Positions 16,074 through 24,267 of a stretch of 64,000 nt of DNA are shown in pieces. The DNA is from Pseudomonadota bacterium (GTDB taxonomy: Bacteria; Pseudomonadota; Gammaproteobacteria; Burkholderiales; Burkholderiaceae_C): positions 1 to 64,000 of the forward strand of contig JAEWIF010000037.1 of NCBI GenBank assembly GCA_023387335.1, in the 5' to 3' direction. The notes under the pieces are model-generated. The model was given only the letters and a program-made list of their open reading frames with translations. It had not been told where the DNA came from and made no database searches. Every line of letters begins with the position of its first letter. Positions within the stretch are counted from its first letter, which is position 1. The position numbers and the translations under genes were made by a program.

Positions 16074-16403
16074 ATGAACCTGACGATCAGCGGTCACCAC
16101 CTCTCAGTCACCCCCGCACTGAAAAGCTACGTGACCACCAAGCTCGATCGGATCACGCGCCACTTCGACCAGGTCGTCGACATCAAGGTCCTCCTCACGG
16201 TAGAGAAGCAGAAGGAAAAGGAACGAAGGCAGCGGGCGGAATGCCGCATCCACGTCAAGGGCAACGACATGTTCGCGGAGAGTTCGCACGAGGACCTCTA
16301 CGCGGCCCTCGACGAGCTGGTCGACAAGCTCGATCGCCAGGTCGGCCGCCACAAGACGCGGCTGCAGGACCACCACCATCCGGCGGCCAAGCGCGTCATG
16401 TAA
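16074..16403 (+). CDS. hpf: Ribosome hibernation promoting factor HPF/RaiA family
   Basis: This 109-residue short-form hibernation factor binds the 30S decoding region in stationary phase and supports 100S/70S ribosome inactivation. Family features are MNLTISGHHLSVTPALKSYV at the start, the basic helix EKQKEKERRQ, and ESSHEDLYAALDELVDKLDRQ. There is a strong AGGAGG 7-12 bases before ATG 16074. It sits ahead of ptsN and hprK, as in the rpoN cluster of other proteobacteria, but rpoN itself is about 31 kb away in this window. A terminator-like hairpin separates it from ptsN, so hpf probably also forms its own abundant transcript. Confidence 0.94.
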   Translation: MNLTISGHHLSVTPALKSYVTTKLDRITRHFDQVVDIKVLLTVEKQKEKERRQRAECRIHVKGNDMFAESSHEDLYAALDELVDKLDRQVGRHKTRLQDHHHPAAKRVM

Positions 16404-16421
16404 GCTGCGCGGCAGTCGTTG

Positions 16422-16452
16422 AAAAAGGGCCCTTCCGGGCCCTTTGTTCTTC
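16422..16452 (+). terminator. Terminator after hpf
   Basis: AAAGGGCCC (16424-16432) and GGGCCCTTT (16437-16445) pair perfectly around TTCC, followed by an interrupted T-run (GTTCTT). Confidence 0.8.
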
Positions 16453-16525
16453 ACGCAACGCCCGCTGTGCCGGACCCCGTCCAGCCGGGGGGTGAGGTGC
16501 ATAATCCCCATCCCCATCCCCGACC

Positions 16526-16993
16526 ATGAACCGCCTCGCTGCCATCCTGCCCGCCGCCCAGGTCCTCGTGGGCGTCGACGCCACCAGCAAGAAGCGCGCG
16601 TTCGAAGAGGCGGGCCTGCTGTTCGAGAACCTGCACGGCCTGTCGCGCGCGCTCATCACCGACAGCCTGTTCGCCCGCGAGCGGCTGGGCTCCACCGGCC
16701 TCGGCCACGGCGTGGCCATCCCGCACGGCCGGATCAAGGGCCTGAAGGCCCCGATGGCCGCGCTGTTCCAGCTGGCCAACCCGATCGGCTTCGACGCGCC
16801 CGATGAGCAGCCGGTCAACCTGCTGATCTTCCTGCTGGTGCCCGAGGCGGCGACGCAGAAGCACCTGGAAATCCTCTCCGAGATCGCCGAACTGCTGTCC
16901 GACGCGCCGCTGCGCGAGAAGATCAAGGCCAGCACCGATGCCGCCGAGCTGCACCGGCTGATCGCCACCTGGCAGTCGGCCCAGCCGGCCTAG
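16526..16993 (+). CDS. ptsN: Nitrogen PTS EIIA component
   Basis: This 155-residue EIIA-Ntr is a phosphocarrier of the regulatory nitrogen PTS that links carbon/nitrogen and potassium status to transport and stress control. The phospho-accepting histidine lies in HGVAIPHGR (His67). ATG 16526 gives the usual family length. It is followed 15 bases later by hprK, the usual Burkholderiales pairing. EIIA-Ntr regulates K+ transporters in E. coli, and a Kup transporter is encoded elsewhere in this window (30447), but any link is inference. Confidence 0.94.
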   Translation: MNRLAAILPAAQVLVGVDATSKKRAFEEAGLLFENLHGLSRALITDSLFARERLGSTGLGHGVAIPHGRIKGLKAPMAALFQLANPIGFDAPDEQPVNLLIFLLVPEAATQKHLEILSEIAELLSDAPLREKIKASTDAAELHRLIATWQSAQPA

Positions 16994-17008
16994 CGCACCG
17001 CCCGCCGC

Positions 17009-17959
17009 GTGAAGCCCACCGTCGTCAGCGCCGATGTCCTGTTCGAGGACCATCGCGCTCAACTCAAGTGGGAATGGGTCGCCGGCCTGGGCGCTTCCGA
17101 GCGGCGCTTCGACGAGGTGGCCGTGCGCGCCGCCCGCTCCGGCGCCGACCTGGTCGGCTACCTGAACTACATCCACCCGTACCGGGTGCAGATCCTGGGC
17201 GAGCGCGAGATCGCCTACCTCACCAACGCCACCGCCGAGGACTGCGCGCGCCGCATTGCCCGCATCGTCACGCTCGAGCCGCCGGTGCTGGTGCTGACCG
17301 ACAACCAGCAGGCGCCCGAGGCGCTGCTGTCGATGTGCGAACGGGCGCAGATCCCGATGTTCGCCACCAAGGAGCCCTCGGCCTTCGTCATCGACGTGAT
17401 GCGGGCCTACCTCTCCAAGCATTTCGCCGAGCGCACCTCGATGCACGGCGTGTTCATGGACATCCTGGGCCTGGGCGTGCTGATCACCGGCGAGAGCGGG
17501 CTGGGCAAGAGCGAGCTGGGCCTGGAACTGATCACCCGCGGCAACGGCCTGGTGGCCGACGACGCGGTGGACCTGTACCGCGTGAACCAGACCACGATCG
17601 AAGGCCGCTGCCCCGAGCTGCTGCAGAACCTGCTGGAAGTGCGCGGCATCGGCCTGCTGGACATCCGCGCCATCTTCGGCGAGACGGCCGTGCGCCGGAA
17701 GATGCGCCTGCGGCTCATCGTGCACCTGGTGCGGCGCGAGACCATGGAACGCGAATACGAGCGGCTGCCCTACGAGCCGCTCACGCAGGACGTGCTGGGC
17801 GTGAACATCCGCAAGGCGGTCATTCCGGTCGTGGCCGGCCGCAACATCGCCGTGCTGGTGGAAGCGGCGGTGCGCAACACCATCCTGCAACTGCGCGGGG
17901 TCGATACCTACCAGGAGTTCGTGGAACGGCACCGCCGTGCCATGGAGAAAGGCGGCTGA
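17009..17959 (+). CDS. hprK: HPr kinase/phosphorylase
   Basis: This 316-residue bifunctional enzyme phosphorylates or dephosphorylates the serine of HPr/NPr. The Walker A GESGLGKSE lies near 161-169, preceded by an N-terminal regulatory domain. The HprK signature EVRGIGLLDIRAIFGE is near 210-226. The start is GTG 17009, 15 bases after ptsN; the following residues (KPTVVSADVLFEDHR) match family starts. In betaproteobacteria HprK works with PTS-Ntr rather than sugar PTS. Its stop codon lies inside a hairpin shared with the convergent fur gene. Confidence 0.94.
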   Translation: MKPTVVSADVLFEDHRAQLKWEWVAGLGASERRFDEVAVRAARSGADLVGYLNYIHPYRVQILGEREIAYLTNATAEDCARRIARIVTLEPPVLVLTDNQQAPEALLSMCERAQIPMFATKEPSAFVIDVMRAYLSKHFAERTSMHGVFMDILGLGVLITGESGLGKSELGLELITRGNGLVADDAVDLYRVNQTTIEGRCPELLQNLLEVRGIGLLDIRAIFGETAVRRKMRLRLIVHLVRRETMEREYERLPYEPLTQDVLGVNIRKAVIPVVAGRNIAVLVEAAVRNTILQLRGVDTYQEFVERHRRAMEKGG

Positions 17960-17968
17960 GAAGCCGCC
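17951..17968. terminator. Hairpin between convergent hprK and fur
   Basis: GGCGGCT (17951-17957) pairs with AGCCGCC (17962-17968) around GAGA and includes the hprK stop codon. There is no T-tract. Its position between convergent genes suggests a shared transcript end. Confidence 0.4.
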
Positions 17969-17974
17969 GCTGCC

Positions 17975-18409
17975 TCAGGCCTTCCTGGGCCGGTGCGGGC
18001 AGTGTTCCTTGATGCAGTGCGCGTACAGCGACAGCGCGTGGTCGGCGATCTCGAAGCCCTTGGCCTTGGCCACCGCGTGCTGGCGCTTCTCGATCTCGGC
18101 GTCGTAGAACTCCTCGACCCGTCCGCAATCCAGGCACACCATGTGGTCGTGGTGCGTGCCTTCGTTCAGTTCGTAGACCGCCTTGCCGCTCTCGAAGTGG
18201 CTGCGGGACAGGATGCCGGCCTGCTCGAACTGCGTCAGCACGCGGTACACGGTGGCCAGGCCGATGTCGGAGCGCTCTTCGAGGAGCACGCGGAACACGT
18301 CCTCGGCCGTCATGTGCCGCTGCGATCCCTTCTGGAACACGTCCAGGATCTTCAGCCTCGGCAGCGTCGCCTTCAGGCCGGTGTTCTTCAGTTCATCGAC
18401 GTTCGACAT
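17975..18409 (-). CDS. fur: Ferric uptake regulator Fur
   Basis: This 144-residue Fe2+-dependent dimeric repressor has an N-terminal winged helix (LKNTGLKATLPRLKILDVFQ, then DIGLATVYRVLTQFEQAGIL). The metal-binding region follows, with HHDHMVCLDCGRVEEF and the C-terminal HCIKEHCPHRP. Both CxxC-type clusters are present. It is divergent from bamE across a 70-base intergenic region, the conserved betaproteobacterial arrangement. Autoregulation is likely in the family, but I could not pick out a confident Fur box. Confidence 0.96.
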   Translation of the reverse strand: MSNVDELKNTGLKATLPRLKILDVFQKGSQRHMTAEDVFRVLLEERSDIGLATVYRVLTQFEQAGILSRSHFESGKAVYELNEGTHHDHMVCLDCGRVEEFYDAEIEKRQHAVAKAKGFEIADHALSLYAHCIKEHCPHRPRKA

Positions 18410-18479
18410 GCGCTGTGGGAAGGAGGGGCCACCGAAGGGCTGCCGCTACAATGATCCGATCATATCGCCGCCCCTGAAC

Positions 18480-19037
18480 ATGCCCTCGACATCCGTCCTC
18501 CGCCTGCGCTCCGGCCTCGTGCTGGCGGCCTGCGCGGCCATGGTCGGCTGCGGCAGCGTCGACGGCTTCAGCCGCCGCGTCGCCAGCGCCGTCACGCCGT
18601 ACAAGGTCGAGGTGGTGCAGGGCAACTTCGTCTCGCGCGAGCAGGTCGAGCAGCTCAAGCCCGGCATGCCGCGCCAGCAGGTGCGCGAACTGCTGGGCAC
18701 GCCGCTCGTCTCCAGCCTGTTCCACGGCGACCGCTGGGACTACGTCTTCACCATCAAGCGTGACGGCGTGCAGGAAGCCCCGCGCCGCCTGACGCTGTTC
18801 TTCAAGGGCGACGCGCTGGAGCGCTTCGAAGGCGACACCATGCCGTCGGAGTCCGAGTTCGTCGCCGCCATCGGCGCCAGGCCGCGCGACGCGCGCAAGC
18901 CGGTGCTCGAGGCGACCGAAGAGCAACTGCAGCGCGCCACCGCCAGCAAGCCGTCCGCGCCGCAACCCGCGCCGGCGGCCGCCGCACCGGCGCCGGCTTC
19001 CTACCCACCCCTCGAATCCTCTTCTTCCGCGCGGTGA
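18480..19037 (+). CDS. bamE: Outer-membrane assembly lipoprotein BamE (SmpA/OmlA)
   Basis: This 185-residue lipoprotein of the BAM complex inserts beta-barrel proteins in the outer membrane. A lipoprotein signal ends near MVGC (Cys ~22). The SmpA/OmlA core (VSREQVEQLKPGMPRQQVRE, then LLGTPLVSSLFHGDRWDYVF) spans ~45-110. A Pro/Ala-rich low-complexity tail (~155-185) makes it longer than the E. coli protein, which is common in this group. Its TGA overlaps an in-frame GTG of dapB, so bamE-dapB are coupled. Confidence 0.94.
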   Translation: MPSTSVLRLRSGLVLAACAAMVGCGSVDGFSRRVASAVTPYKVEVVQGNFVSREQVEQLKPGMPRQQVRELLGTPLVSSLFHGDRWDYVFTIKRDGVQEAPRRLTLFFKGDALERFEGDTMPSESEFVAAIGARPRDARKPVLEATEEQLQRATASKPSAPQPAPAAAAPAPASYPPLESSSSAR

Positions 19038-19042
19038 CCCGC

Positions 19043-19870
19043 ATGGCTTCCACTCCCGCGGGCGTCGCCCAGCACGCCGTAGCCGTTGCCGGCGCCACCG
19101 GCCGAATGGGCCACATGCTGATCGAGGCCATCCGCGCCTCCGACGACTGCCAGCTCGCGGGCGCGATGGACGTCCCGGCCAGCCCCGCCATCGGCAACGA
19201 TGCCGCGGCCTTCCTGGGCGTGGCCAGCGGCGTGCCGGTCGTGTCCGATCCGCGCGCAGGCCTCGCCCGCGCCAAGGTGCTGATCGACTTCACCCGCCCC
19301 GAAGGCACCATGGCCCACCTGAAGGCCTGCCGCGAGCTGGGCGTCAACGCGGTCATCGGCACCACGGGCTTCTCGGCGCAGCAGAAGGACGAGATCGCCC
19401 GCATCGCGCAGGACATCGCCATCGTCATGGCGCCCAACATGAGCGTGGGCGTCAACGTCACGCTCAAGCTGCTGGAGATGGCCGCCAAGGCGCTTTCCAC
19501 CGGCTACGACATCGAGATCATCGAGGCGCACCACCGGCACAAGGTCGACGCGCCTTCGGGCACCGCGCTCAAGATGGGCGAGGTCATCGCCGATGCCATC
19601 GGCCGCGACCTGGAGTCCTGCGCCGTCTACGCGCGCGAGGGCGTCACCGGCGAGCGCGATCCTTCCACCATCGGCTTTTCCACCATCCGCGGCGGCGACA
19701 TCGTCGGCGACCACACGGTGCTGTTCGCGGGCACCGGCGAGCGCATCGAGATCACGCACAAGTCGGCAAGCCGCGCCACCTACGCGCAGGGCAGCCTGCG
19801 GGCGGTGCGCTTCCTGGCCGGCAAGAAGAGCGGCCTCTTCGACATGTTCGACGTGCTGGGCCTGAAGTAG
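19043..19870 (+). CDS. dapB: 4-hydroxy-tetrahydrodipicolinate reductase
   Basis: This 275-residue enzyme reduces hydroxy-tetrahydrodipicolinate with NAD(P)H in the lysine/diaminopimelate pathway. The Rossmann motif VAGATGRMGHML is near the start, MAPNMSVGVNV in the centre, and the catalytic EAHHRHKVDAPSGTALKMGE near 155-175. ATG 19043 is used here. A GTG at 19034 overlapping the bamE stop (GTGA) would add three residues and may be the coupled start. Length and motifs are normal. Confidence 0.95.
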   Translation: MASTPAGVAQHAVAVAGATGRMGHMLIEAIRASDDCQLAGAMDVPASPAIGNDAAAFLGVASGVPVVSDPRAGLARAKVLIDFTRPEGTMAHLKACRELGVNAVIGTTGFSAQQKDEIARIAQDIAIVMAPNMSVGVNVTLKLLEMAAKALSTGYDIEIIEAHHRHKVDAPSGTALKMGEVIADAIGRDLESCAVYAREGVTGERDPSTIGFSTIRGGDIVGDHTVLFAGTGERIEITHKSASRATYAQGSLRAVRFLAGKKSGLFDMFDVLGLK

Positions 19871-19901
19871 GCCGGCGCACGCCCCAGGGGAGAGGGCGAC
19901 C

Positions 19902-20555
19902 ATGGACATTCCTCAGCTGTTCAGCCAGGCCGACGCGATCGGCCGCGCCGTAGCCCTGCTGCTGCTCGTGATGTCGGTGGCCAGCTGGGTGGTCATCCTC
20001 TGGAAGAGCTGGCTGCTGCGCCGCGCGTCCGCCGACGTGGCCCGTGCCACCGCCGCGTTCTGGCAGTCGCCCTCGCTGGCCGAAGCCCATCAGCGCGTCT
20101 CGGGGTTCGACCGCGAGCAGCTCGTCGTGCCGCTCATCGCCGCCACGGAGGCCCAGCCGCCGGGCTCGCTGGCTTCCGCCGGCGACCGCGGCCAGCAGCT
20201 CACCCGCGTGCTGCGCGACGCGCTGCACGCCGTGCTCGACAAGCTGCAGTTCGGCCAGGTGCTGCTGGCCACGGTGGGTTCGACGGCGCCCTTCGTCGGC
20301 CTGCTGGGCACCGTCTGGGGCATCTACCACGCGCTCACCGGCATCGCGGCGGCGGGGCAGATCAGCATCGACAAGGTGGCGGGCCCGGTGGGCGAGGCGC
20401 TCATCATGACGGCGGCCGGCCTGGCCGTCGCCATCCCGGCCGTGCTGGGCTACAACATCTTCGGCCGTCGCATCGGCCGCATCGAAGCCGACCTGGAAGG
20501 CTTCGCGCGCGACCTGCGCGAGCTGGTCGCGCACCACTCGCAGGAGCCGTGCTGA
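19902..20555 (+). CDS. MotA/TolQ/ExbB-family proton channel subunit
   Basis: This 217-residue inner-membrane protein has three transmembrane helices (~15-35, ~125-147, ~160-185). The TolQ/ExbB channel sequence is LLATVGSTAPFVGLLGTVWG (~122-141), then GEALIMTAAGLAVAIPAVLG. With the TolR/ExbD-like partner it couples the proton motive force to envelope work, either TonB-type uptake or Tol-Pal. Because no tonB, tolA, tolB or pal follows, an ExbB-like role is equally possible and I leave the symbol open. It overlaps the next gene by one base (TGATG). Confidence 0.88.
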   Translation: MDIPQLFSQADAIGRAVALLLLVMSVASWVVILWKSWLLRRASADVARATAAFWQSPSLAEAHQRVSGFDREQLVVPLIAATEAQPPGSLASAGDRGQQLTRVLRDALHAVLDKLQFGQVLLATVGSTAPFVGLLGTVWGIYHALTGIAAAGQISIDKVAGPVGEALIMTAAGLAVAIPAVLGYNIFGRRIGRIEADLEGFARDLRELVAHHSQEPC

Positions 20556-20971
20556 TGGCCTTCGGCCGGCTGGAGCGCACCGAGGGCCCGCGCCCGATGA
20601 GCGACATCAACGTCACGCCGCTGGTGGACGTGATGCTGGTGCTGGTGGTCATCCTGATCATCACCGCGCCGCTGATGGCCAGTTCGCTGCGCCTGGACCT
20701 GCCCAAGGCCGAAGGCGCCAAACCGCAGGACGCGCCGAAATTCGTCACCGTCGGCATGGACGCCCAGGGCGGCCTGTTCCTGGACGACAAGCCGGTCACG
20801 CCCGCGCAGCTGGCGCTGGCCTTGTCGGAGGCGGCCAGGCGCAGTCCCGAAACCGAAGTGCAATTGCGCGCCGACCAGTCCGTCCCCTACGGCAAGGTGG
20901 TCGAGGTGATGGGCGCGGCGCAGAAGGCGGGCCTGTCCCGCGTCGGCTTCGTCGCCGAGCCCCCGCGCTGA
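20555..20971 (+). CDS. ExbD/TolR-family biopolymer transport protein
   Basis: This 138-residue partner of the preceding channel has a short cytoplasmic start ending MSDINVTPLVDVMLVLVVIL. The single transmembrane helix carries the key Asp of the family (PLVDVMLVL, ~27-35), followed by a periplasmic domain. ATG 20555 overlaps the upstream stop, and an in-frame GTG six bases earlier is less likely. Pairing without Ton or Tol partners is common in Comamonadaceae between dapB and leuS. Confidence 0.88.
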   Translation: MAFGRLERTEGPRPMSDINVTPLVDVMLVLVVILIITAPLMASSLRLDLPKAEGAKPQDAPKFVTVGMDAQGGLFLDDKPVTPAQLALALSEAARRSPETEVQLRADQSVPYGKVVEVMGAAQKAGLSRVGFVAEPPR

Positions 20972-21018
20972 CGTCCCAGCGCGGCGGTCGGTGGGCAGGC
21001 CCATCCTAGAATTCCGCC

Positions 21019-23664
21019 ATGCAAGAAAAGTACAACCACCTCGAGGTCGAGCGGGCTGCGCAGGCGCACTGGACCGCGCGCGACGCCTATCGCGTGGTCG
21101 AGGACGCGCACAGGAAGAAGTTCTACGCCTGTTCCATGCTGCCCTACCCGAGCGGCAAGCTGCACATGGGCCACGTGCGCAACTACACCATCAACGACAT
21201 GTTGACGCGCTACCTGCGCATGAACGGCTACAACGTCCTCATGCCCATGGGCTGGGATGCGTTCGGCCTGCCGGCGGAGAACGCGGCCCTGAAGAACGGC
21301 GTGCCGCCCGCCAAGTGGACCTACGAGAACATCGCCTACATGAAGGGGCAGATGCAGGCCATGGGCCTGGCGATCGACTGGTCGCGCGAGGTCGCCACCT
21401 GCGATCCCAGCTACTACAAGTGGAACCAGTGGCTGTTCCTCAAGATGCTGGAAAAGGGCATCGCCTACCGCAAGACCCAGGTCGTGAACTGGGACCCGGT
21501 GGACCAGACCGTGCTGGCCAACGAGCAGGTGATCGACGGCAAGGGCTGGCGCACCGGCGCGGTGGTGGAAAAGCGCGAGATCCCGGGCTACTACCTGAAG
21601 ATCACCGACTACGCGTCCGAGCTGCTCGACCACGTCCAGCACAAGCTGCCCGGCTGGCCCGAGCGGGTCAAGTTGATGCAGGAGAACTGGATCGGCAAGA
21701 GCGAAGGCGTGCGCTTCGCCTTCACCCACGACATCCGCGACAACGAGGGCACGCTGATCGGCGACGGCCGCATGTACGTGTTCACCACGCGCGCCGACAC
21801 CCTCATGGGCGTGACGTTCTGCGCGGTGGCGCCGGAGCATCCGCTGGCCACGCACGCGGCTCGCAACAACCCCAAGCTGGCCGCCTTCATCGAGGACTGC
21901 AAGAAGGGCGGCACCACCGAAGCCGAACTCGCGCTGCGTGAGAAGGAAGGCATGCCCACCGGGCTGGTGGTGTTCCATCCGATCACCGGGGAGCCGATCG
22001 ACGTCTGGGTCGGCAACTACGTGCTCATGGGCTACGGCGACGGCGCCGTCATGGGCGTTCCCGGCCACGACGAGCGCGACTTCGCCTTCGCGCTCAAGTA
22101 CAACCTGCCGATCGAGCAGGTCGTTCACGTCGACGCCGAGACCTACGACTACCACCACTGGCAGGAGTGGTACGCCGACAAGGAACGCGGCGTCACCATC
22201 AATTCCGACAACTTCAGCGGCTTCAACTACCAGCAGGCGGTCGATGCCGTGGCGCACGCGCTGGAGCAGAAGGGCCTGGGCGAGAAGAAGATCACCTGGC
22301 GCCTGCGCGACTGGGGGGTCAGCCGCCAGCGGTACTGGGGCACGCCGATCCCGATCATCCACTGCGAGGAACACGGCGCCGTGCCGGTGCCGGAGAAGGA
22401 CCTGCCGGTGGTGCTGCCGCAGGACTGCGTGCCCGACGGCACCGGCAACCCGCTGAACAAGCGCGAGGATTTCCTCGCCTGCAGCTGCCCGGTGTGCGGC
22501 AAGCCCGCGCGGCGCGAGACCGACACCATGGACACCTTCGTGGACTCGTCCTGGTACTTCATGCGCTACTGCGACCCGAAGAACGACGGCGCGATGGTCG
22601 CCGAGGGCACGCAGTACTGGATGCCGATGGACCAGTACATCGGCGGCATCGAGCACGCCATCCTGCACCTGCTGTACGCGCGCTTCTGGACCAAGGTGAT
22701 GCGCGACCTGGGCCTGGTGAAGATCGACGAGCCGTTCACCAAGCTGCTGACGCAGGGCATGGTGCTCAACGAGGCGTTCTCGCGCACCGGCGCCAAGGCC
22801 GGCAAGCAGTACTACTGGGCGCACGACCTGGACATCGTTCGCGACGAGCACGCCAAGGTGATCTCCGCGACCGCGAAGGCCGACGGCCAGCCGGTGGTCT
22901 ACGAGGGCTGGACCACCATGTCCAAGTCCAAGAACAACGGCGTCGACCCGCAGGACCTGATCGAAAAGTACGGCGCCGACACGGCCCGCCTGTACACGAT
23001 GTTCACCGCGCCGCCCGAGGCCACGCTGGAGTGGAACGACGCCGCGCTCGAGGGCAGCTACCGGTTCCTGCGCCGCGTGTGGCAGTTCGGCCATCGCCTG
23101 GCGGCCGCGGGTTCGGTGGCCCGCCACGCGCAGCGCCTGGGCGCCGCGGGCCACTTCGGCAAGCAGGCCAAGGCGCTGCGGCACGAGGTGCACACGGTGC
23201 TCAAGCAGGTGGACTACGACTACGTCCGCATGCAATACAACACCGTGGTCTCCGGCGCGATGAAGATCCTCAACGCGCTGGAAGACTTCAAGGGCACCGG
23301 CGACGAGGGCGCGGACATCGTGCTGGCCGAAGGCTTCGGCATCCTGCTGCGCGTGCTGTACCCGGTGACGCCGCACCTCACGCACGCGCTCTGGACCGAG
23401 CTGGACTACGTCGGCGCGCACGGCGAGCTGCTCGATGCGCCCTGGCCCAAGGTGGACGACAAGGCGCTGGAGCAGGACGAGATCGAGCTGGTGCTGCAGG
23501 TCAACGGCAAGCACCGCGGTTCGGTCTCGGTGCCCGCGGGCGCCAGCAAGGACGAGATCGAGCGCCTGGCCCTCGCCAGCGAGGCCTTCGCCAAGTTCGG
23601 CGGCGGGGCCACGCCCAGGAAGGTGATCGTGGTGCCCGGCCGCCTGGTCAACGTGGTGGTGTGA
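21019..23664 (+). CDS. leuS: Leucyl-tRNA synthetase
   Basis: This 881-residue class Ia synthetase charges tRNA-Leu. The HIGH-type motif (PSGKLHMGHVRNYTI) is near residues 45-58, the editing domain (CP1, ~220-420) contains TTRADTLMGVTF, and the KMSKS motif (TMSKSKNNGVDP) is near 633-644. A C-terminal domain of normal length follows. TAGAAT upstream (near 21007) is a possible -10 element. The stop overlaps the lptE start (GTGATG at 23661-23666). It heads the leuS-lptE-holA-proA neighbourhood. Confidence 0.97.
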   Translation: MQEKYNHLEVERAAQAHWTARDAYRVVEDAHRKKFYACSMLPYPSGKLHMGHVRNYTINDMLTRYLRMNGYNVLMPMGWDAFGLPAENAALKNGVPPAKWTYENIAYMKGQMQAMGLAIDWSREVATCDPSYYKWNQWLFLKMLEKGIAYRKTQVVNWDPVDQTVLANEQVIDGKGWRTGAVVEKREIPGYYLKITDYASELLDHVQHKLPGWPERVKLMQENWIGKSEGVRFAFTHDIRDNEGTLIGDGRMYVFTTRADTLMGVTFCAVAPEHPLATHAARNNPKLAAFIEDCKKGGTTEAELALREKEGMPTGLVVFHPITGEPIDVWVGNYVLMGYGDGAVMGVPGHDERDFAFALKYNLPIEQVVHVDAETYDYHHWQEWYADKERGVTINSDNFSGFNYQQAVDAVAHALEQKGLGEKKITWRLRDWGVSRQRYWGTPIPIIHCEEHGAVPVPEKDLPVVLPQDCVPDGTGNPLNKREDFLACSCPVCGKPARRETDTMDTFVDSSWYFMRYCDPKNDGAMVAEGTQYWMPMDQYIGGIEHAILHLLYARFWTKVMRDLGLVKIDEPFTKLLTQGMVLNEAFSRTGAKAGKQYYWAHDLDIVRDEHAKVISATAKADGQPVVYEGWTTMSKSKNNGVDPQDLIEKYGADTARLYTMFTAPPEATLEWNDAALEGSYRFLRRVWQFGHRLAAAGSVARHAQRLGAAGHFGKQAKALRHEVHTVLKQVDYDYVRMQYNTVVSGAMKILNALEDFKGTGDEGADIVLAEGFGILLRVLYPVTPHLTHALWTELDYVGAHGELLDAPWPKVDDKALEQDEIELVLQVNGKHRGSVSVPAGASKDEIERLALASEAFAKFGGGATPRKVIVVPGRLVNVVV

Positions 23665-24158
23665 TGCGGCGCCGCCTGTTCCTGCTCGGCGTCGGCGCGG
23701 CGGCGGCGTTGGCCGGCTGCGGCTTCGAGTTGCGCAAGGCGCCCGACTTCGCCTTCCGCTCGATCGCCATCCCGGCCACCACGCCGATGGCCAACGAGCT
23801 GCGCCGCACCATCTCCTCCGCCGGCGACGTGCAGGTGACGGGCCGCCAGCTCCCCGTCGACCAGGCCCAGGTGGTGCTGGACCTGGTGTCCGAGCTGCGC
23901 GAGAAAGTGGTGGTGGGCCTGAACGCCAGCGGCCAGGTTCGCGAGTTCCAGCTGCGGTCCATCGTGCGCTTCCGCCTGCGCACGCCGCAGGGCCGCGAGC
24001 TGATCCCCGAAACCGAGCTGGCGCAGCAGCGCGACATCAGCTTCAACGAATCCGCCGTGCTCGCCAAGGAGGCGGAGGAAACGCTGCTCTACCGCGACAT
24101 GCAGACCGACCTGGTGCAGCAGCTCATGCGGCGCCTGGCCGCCGTCAAGACCCTCTGA
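23664..24158 (+). CDS. lptE: LPS-assembly lipoprotein LptE
   Basis: This 164-residue outer-membrane lipoprotein plugs the LptD barrel during LPS delivery to the cell surface. The signal MRRRLFLLGVGAAAALAGC places the lipid-modified Cys at 19, followed by GFELRKAPDFAFRSIAI, typical of LptE/RlpB. ATG 23664 overlaps the leuS stop codon, as in most Burkholderiales. lptA and lptB of the same transport pathway are at 45840-47248. Confidence 0.92.
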   Translation: MRRRLFLLGVGAAAALAGCGFELRKAPDFAFRSIAIPATTPMANELRRTISSAGDVQVTGRQLPVDQAQVVLDLVSELREKVVVGLNASGQVREFQLRSIVRFRLRTPQGRELIPETELAQQRDISFNESAVLAKEAEETLLYRDMQTDLVQQLMRRLAAVKTL

Positions 24159-24267
24159 GCGCCTCATCCGGAAGAGCCATCGCTTCGCGGCGTTCTCCGA
24201 CGCCGCCGCGCCCATCCGTGCGCTAGATTGACTCAACAGGGGCCTTCCGCCCCCGGGGAGAGACGCG

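Noticed and set aside
19902..20971. Calling the pair tolQ-tolR
   Set aside because: No tolA, tolB or pal (or tonB) genes follow, so the choice between Tol and Exb/Ton function cannot be made from this window.
20887..23514. An 875-codon open frame antisense to leuS
   Set aside because: It is His/Val/Arg-rich low-complexity sequence of the kind produced opposite GC-rich genes, has no start context, and leuS on the + strand is unmistakable.
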